DNA of 16,837 nt from JAYZQT01 sp964412235. Its GTDB lineage: Bacteria > Pseudomonadota > Alphaproteobacteria > MPNO01 > UBA830. Position numbers and translations under genes: made by a program. The first letter of the stretch is position 1. Every line of letters begins with the position of its first letter. Location of the stretch: contig CAYPNT010000065.1 in NCBI GenBank assembly GCA_964412235.1, positions 1 to 16,837 on the forward strand, given 5' to 3'. A model generated the notes under the pieces. That model saw only the letters and a list, made by a program, of their open reading frames with translations. It searched no databases and was not told the origin of the DNA. Shown piece after piece: positions 15,148 to 16,837 of the stretch.

Positions 15148-16014
15148 TTAGTGAGACATTAATACAGGTAAATCTGCATTCTGTAGAACGTGACGTGTCA
15201 CACCTCCTAGAATAAGCTCACGTAGGCGACTATGAGAATAGGCTCCCATAACGAGCAAATCCGCGCTGACGCGCTCTGCCTCCTCAAGCAGAACCTCGCC
15301 AACGAGACGGTGATCAGGAGTTATTTCGACAACCTCCGCGTGAATTTCGTGCCACGTAAGGTACTTCGCGATATCTTGAGGCGGAGGCCCCTGTTTAGCG
15401 TCAGTGGTTACATTAACAATTGTCACGGAACGAGACAATTCGAGAATCGGCAGAGCGGCGGCGACCGAGCGCGCGGAACTTGCGCTCTTGTTCCATCCAA
15501 TAACGACTGCTTCCCCGATCGATTTTGGTGTATCGGGTGGTGCAATCAATACGGGGCGTCCAGTTCGGAAGAGCGCGGCTTCTGCCGCAACTTCCCCCAG
15601 AGTGGTTTGCTCAGATAGCGATCGAGCAACCACTACGATGTCGTATGCGCCGCCCCGGTTCGCCACAATTTTTGACGGTGCGCCATCCAAAACCTCCCAC
15701 GAACACGACGGCAATTGCGCCGAAAGTGCGCTTTCACGGTATTCAATATTGTTTTCTTTTAACATCTCGTCAAAACGCTCACGGGCTAGTGTTAGTTTTC
15801 CTAACCGATCCTGTTCGTATTCGTCCTTCAACTCCACATGTACGGCTTCAAAAAGCCCCAAGGCGCTCGCGGGTAAAACCTCCGCCACATCCCCACGCAT
15901 AAAAACGCAATCAACGTGTCCACCAAAACACAGCGCCATCATAAGCGCCGTCCCGATAGCACTTTCGTCGTAGACTATATCTCCGACAGGCACCAAAATA
16001 TTTTTGATCGCCAC
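15148..16014 (-). CDS. Universal stress protein, tandem UspA domains
   Basis: The 288-residue cytoplasmic protein has two UspA-type domains, about 1-160 and 165-288. Domain one starts KNILVPVGD and ends GRPVLIAPPD. Domain two starts AVVIGWNKSASSARSVAAALP and ends with MGAYSHSRLRELILGGVTRHVL and DLPVLMSH. That last segment (about 256-277) is the nucleotide-binding signature, except that Ser260 replaces the second Gly of the usual GxxG; Gly270 and Gly271 then Val and Thr follow. ATP binding is plausible but not certain. The start is GTG, supported by AGGAG seven to eight bases upstream. It lies 17 bases before the amidohydrolase gene. USPs are sometimes linked to transporters (for example TeaD with a TRAP system), but here it pairs with an enzyme gene. 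Confidence 0.9.
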   Translation of the reverse strand: MAIKNILVPVGDIVYDESAIGTALMMALCFGGHVDCVFMRGDVAEVLPASALGLFEAVHVELKDEYEQDRLGKLTLARERFDEMLKENNIEYRESALSAQLPSCSWEVLDGAPSKIVANRGGAYDIVVVARSLSEQTTLGEVAAEAALFRTGRPVLIAPPDTPKSIGEAVVIGWNKSASSARSVAAALPILELSRSVTIVNVTTDAKQGPPPQDIAKYLTWHEIHAEVVEITPDHRLVGEVLLEEAERVSADLLVMGAYSHSRLRELILGGVTRHVLQNADLPVLMSH

Positions 16015-16102
16015 CGATTGTCTCCTACGCGCCGTAGTGGAATCGAAGCTTACCCTATTTTTTCGGGGAAGCGAGCATTTTCCCGTTTCGAATGAATTGG
16101 AT

Positions 16103-16131
16103 ACCTATCGGTAAGCCACGTCCCGATAGGT
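16103..16131. repeat. Inverted repeat upstream of the universal stress protein gene
   Basis: ACCTATCG at 16103-16110 and CGATAGGT at 16124-16131 are exact inverted copies separated by 13 bases, centred about 100 bases before the USP start. On the minus strand the upstream flank reads TTTTTGACC, so a TTGACC -35-like hexamer overlaps the outer arm. The dyad could be an operator or a leader hairpin. No good -10 was recognised. It is the most structured element in the 359-bp gap between 16015 and 16373, which holds no convincing gene. Confidence 0.4.
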
Positions 16132-16183
16132 CAAAAAGAGAATAGCTTATGGCAGGTGCTTCATTATCGTATCACAAATACTC

Positions 16184-16202
16184 AAACCTCTCAGGGAGGT
16201 TT
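16184..16202. terminator. Stem-loop between the amidohydrolase and USP genes, possible weak terminator
   Basis: AAACCTC (16184-16190) pairs with GAGGTTT (16196-16202) around a five-base loop. It lies about 170 bases downstream of the minus-strand amidohydrolase stop at 16374. On the minus strand the tail is GAGTATTTG, so T-richness is poor; the plus-strand tail TTCTAT is similar. It may separate the two transcripts but is not a classic terminator. Confidence 0.3.
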
Positions 16203-16373
16203 TCTATAACGCTCACGCGCTTGTTTTGTTCCTTTTAATGATCCGATCGTATTCGTCCCTCCCCTCGGCCTGTAGGGCTTCAAATTACCCCATGACTCCG
16301 GAAGAGATATCAGTGACGCCATAACGCTTCCTATAAACGTACATTCGGCATGTCCCCCAATCGGAATAACCAG

Positions 16374-16837
16374 CTACATAAGCTTAGTGACCGCATCTTC
16401 GACCACCGTGCCCTTGAAGTAATCCGGGTTGAGCCGCGTTGCGAAGCTAGCGGGGTTTTTGAATACGAAATCCTCGAAATTTTCTTCGGTCATCAAACCC
16501 TTTTCAACCTGTTCATAGGTCTCGCTGAGAACTTCGCCAAAATCTACTACGTCCCAATGGCCTATATCCGATGAAAACATGGCCTTTAGCTTGACGCCAA
16601 GCTTATTCGCCTTGGTGTTAAAGGCGGTGTAGTTTAGGGAATCATCGGCCTCACACCCAAAATATAGATTGTCCACAAACAGATCGCGGATGTCCTCCTT
16701 GCAGGTGATGCCGAGATGTTTCCAGTCATCAATGAAGGCCGGCGTTTCACCTGGTGTCTTACGACCGTCGCGCAAATAAGAGTCCTTGTTTTCCAGAAAG
16801 CGTTCGCCCGTCTGGCGTTCAGTACCGTAGAGATCGA
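16374..16837 (-). CDS. Amidohydrolase family protein, C-terminal part only
   Basis: The reading frame stays open to the right edge of the window, giving 153 codons of a C terminus; the TTG at 16775 is internal, not a start. Visible features are IRDLFVDNLYFGCEADDS, then KAMFSSDIGHWDVVD with the Asp of the last barrel strand (the S-D-x-x-H-W-D form), and FVFKNPASFATRLNPDYFKGTVVED, the usual closing helix region (FxxxNPxxLxxxxNPxFFxGT). This matches long amidohydrolase_2-type proteins and is distinct from the second family member in the window. The metal-binding N-terminal half lies outside, so activity is unverified. It stops 359 bases before the USP start and on the same strand. Confidence 0.8.
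   Translation of the reverse strand, partial: DLYGTERQTGERFLENKDSYLRDGRKTPGETPAFIDDWKHLGITCKEDIRDLFVDNLYFGCEADDSLNYTAFNTKANKLGVKLKAMFSSDIGHWDVVDFGEVLSETYEQVEKGLMTEENFEDFVFKNPASFATRLNPDYFKGTVVEDAVTKLM

Noticed and set aside
15404..15973. 189-codon plus-strand frame
   Set aside because: It lies entirely opposite the universal stress protein, is Ser/Thr/Ala/Arg-rich low-information sequence, and has no recognisable domain; it is an antisense shadow.
1..16837. Mobile elements, CRISPR arrays, tRNA or rRNA genes
   Set aside because: No transposase, integrase, direct-repeat array, cloverleaf or ribosomal sequence was recognised anywhere in the window.

Overview
The window reads as a catabolic and uptake locus from a Gram-negative bacterium. 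It is most likely an alphaproteobacterium of the Rhodospirillales-like or marine metagenomic type. That placement is an inference from gene content (two TRAP transporters, a family-II xanthine-dehydrogenase-type hydroxylase, a two-subunit indolepyruvate:ferredoxin-oxidoreductase-like enzyme, several amidohydrolases) and from a moderate, mixed GC content. No rRNA, tRNA, mobile element or CRISPR array was seen. The gene at each edge of the window is cut.

Layout. The minus-strand block (6868 down to 1) holds a molybdopterin hydroxylase large subunit, an ornithine cyclodeaminase/mu-crystallin-family oxidoreductase, a complete TRAP transporter (dctP-dctQ-dctM) and the first 66 codons of a polysaccharide-deacetylase/allantoinase-like protein. 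Diverging from it, the plus-strand block (7055 to 13817) holds a fused TPP/ferredoxin 2-oxoacid oxidoreductase subunit (IorA-like), its long partner (IorB-like, four-base overlap) and a second complete TRAP transporter. The two blocks share a 186-bp intergenic region with a -10-like hexamer on each strand and a TGTATACA palindrome. A second minus-strand block (16837 down to 13925) converges on the plus block. It holds the C-terminal part of an amidohydrolase, a 359-bp gap with two inverted repeats, a tandem universal stress protein and a metal-dependent amidohydrolase_2 protein, followed by a likely intrinsic terminator.

How the genes may work together. Two periplasmic solute-binding proteins with their membrane subunits would import organic acids. 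The hydroxylase, imine/amino-acid oxidoreductase, deacetylase-like and amidohydrolase-superfamily enzymes could oxidise and open a nitrogen-containing or aromatic ring. The IorAB-like pair could convert a 2-oxoacid to its acyl-CoA with reduced ferredoxin. The substrate cannot be named from sequence alone. The hydroxylase has no FeS or FAD subunit beside it, and no ferredoxin gene is present here, so electron partners must lie elsewhere.
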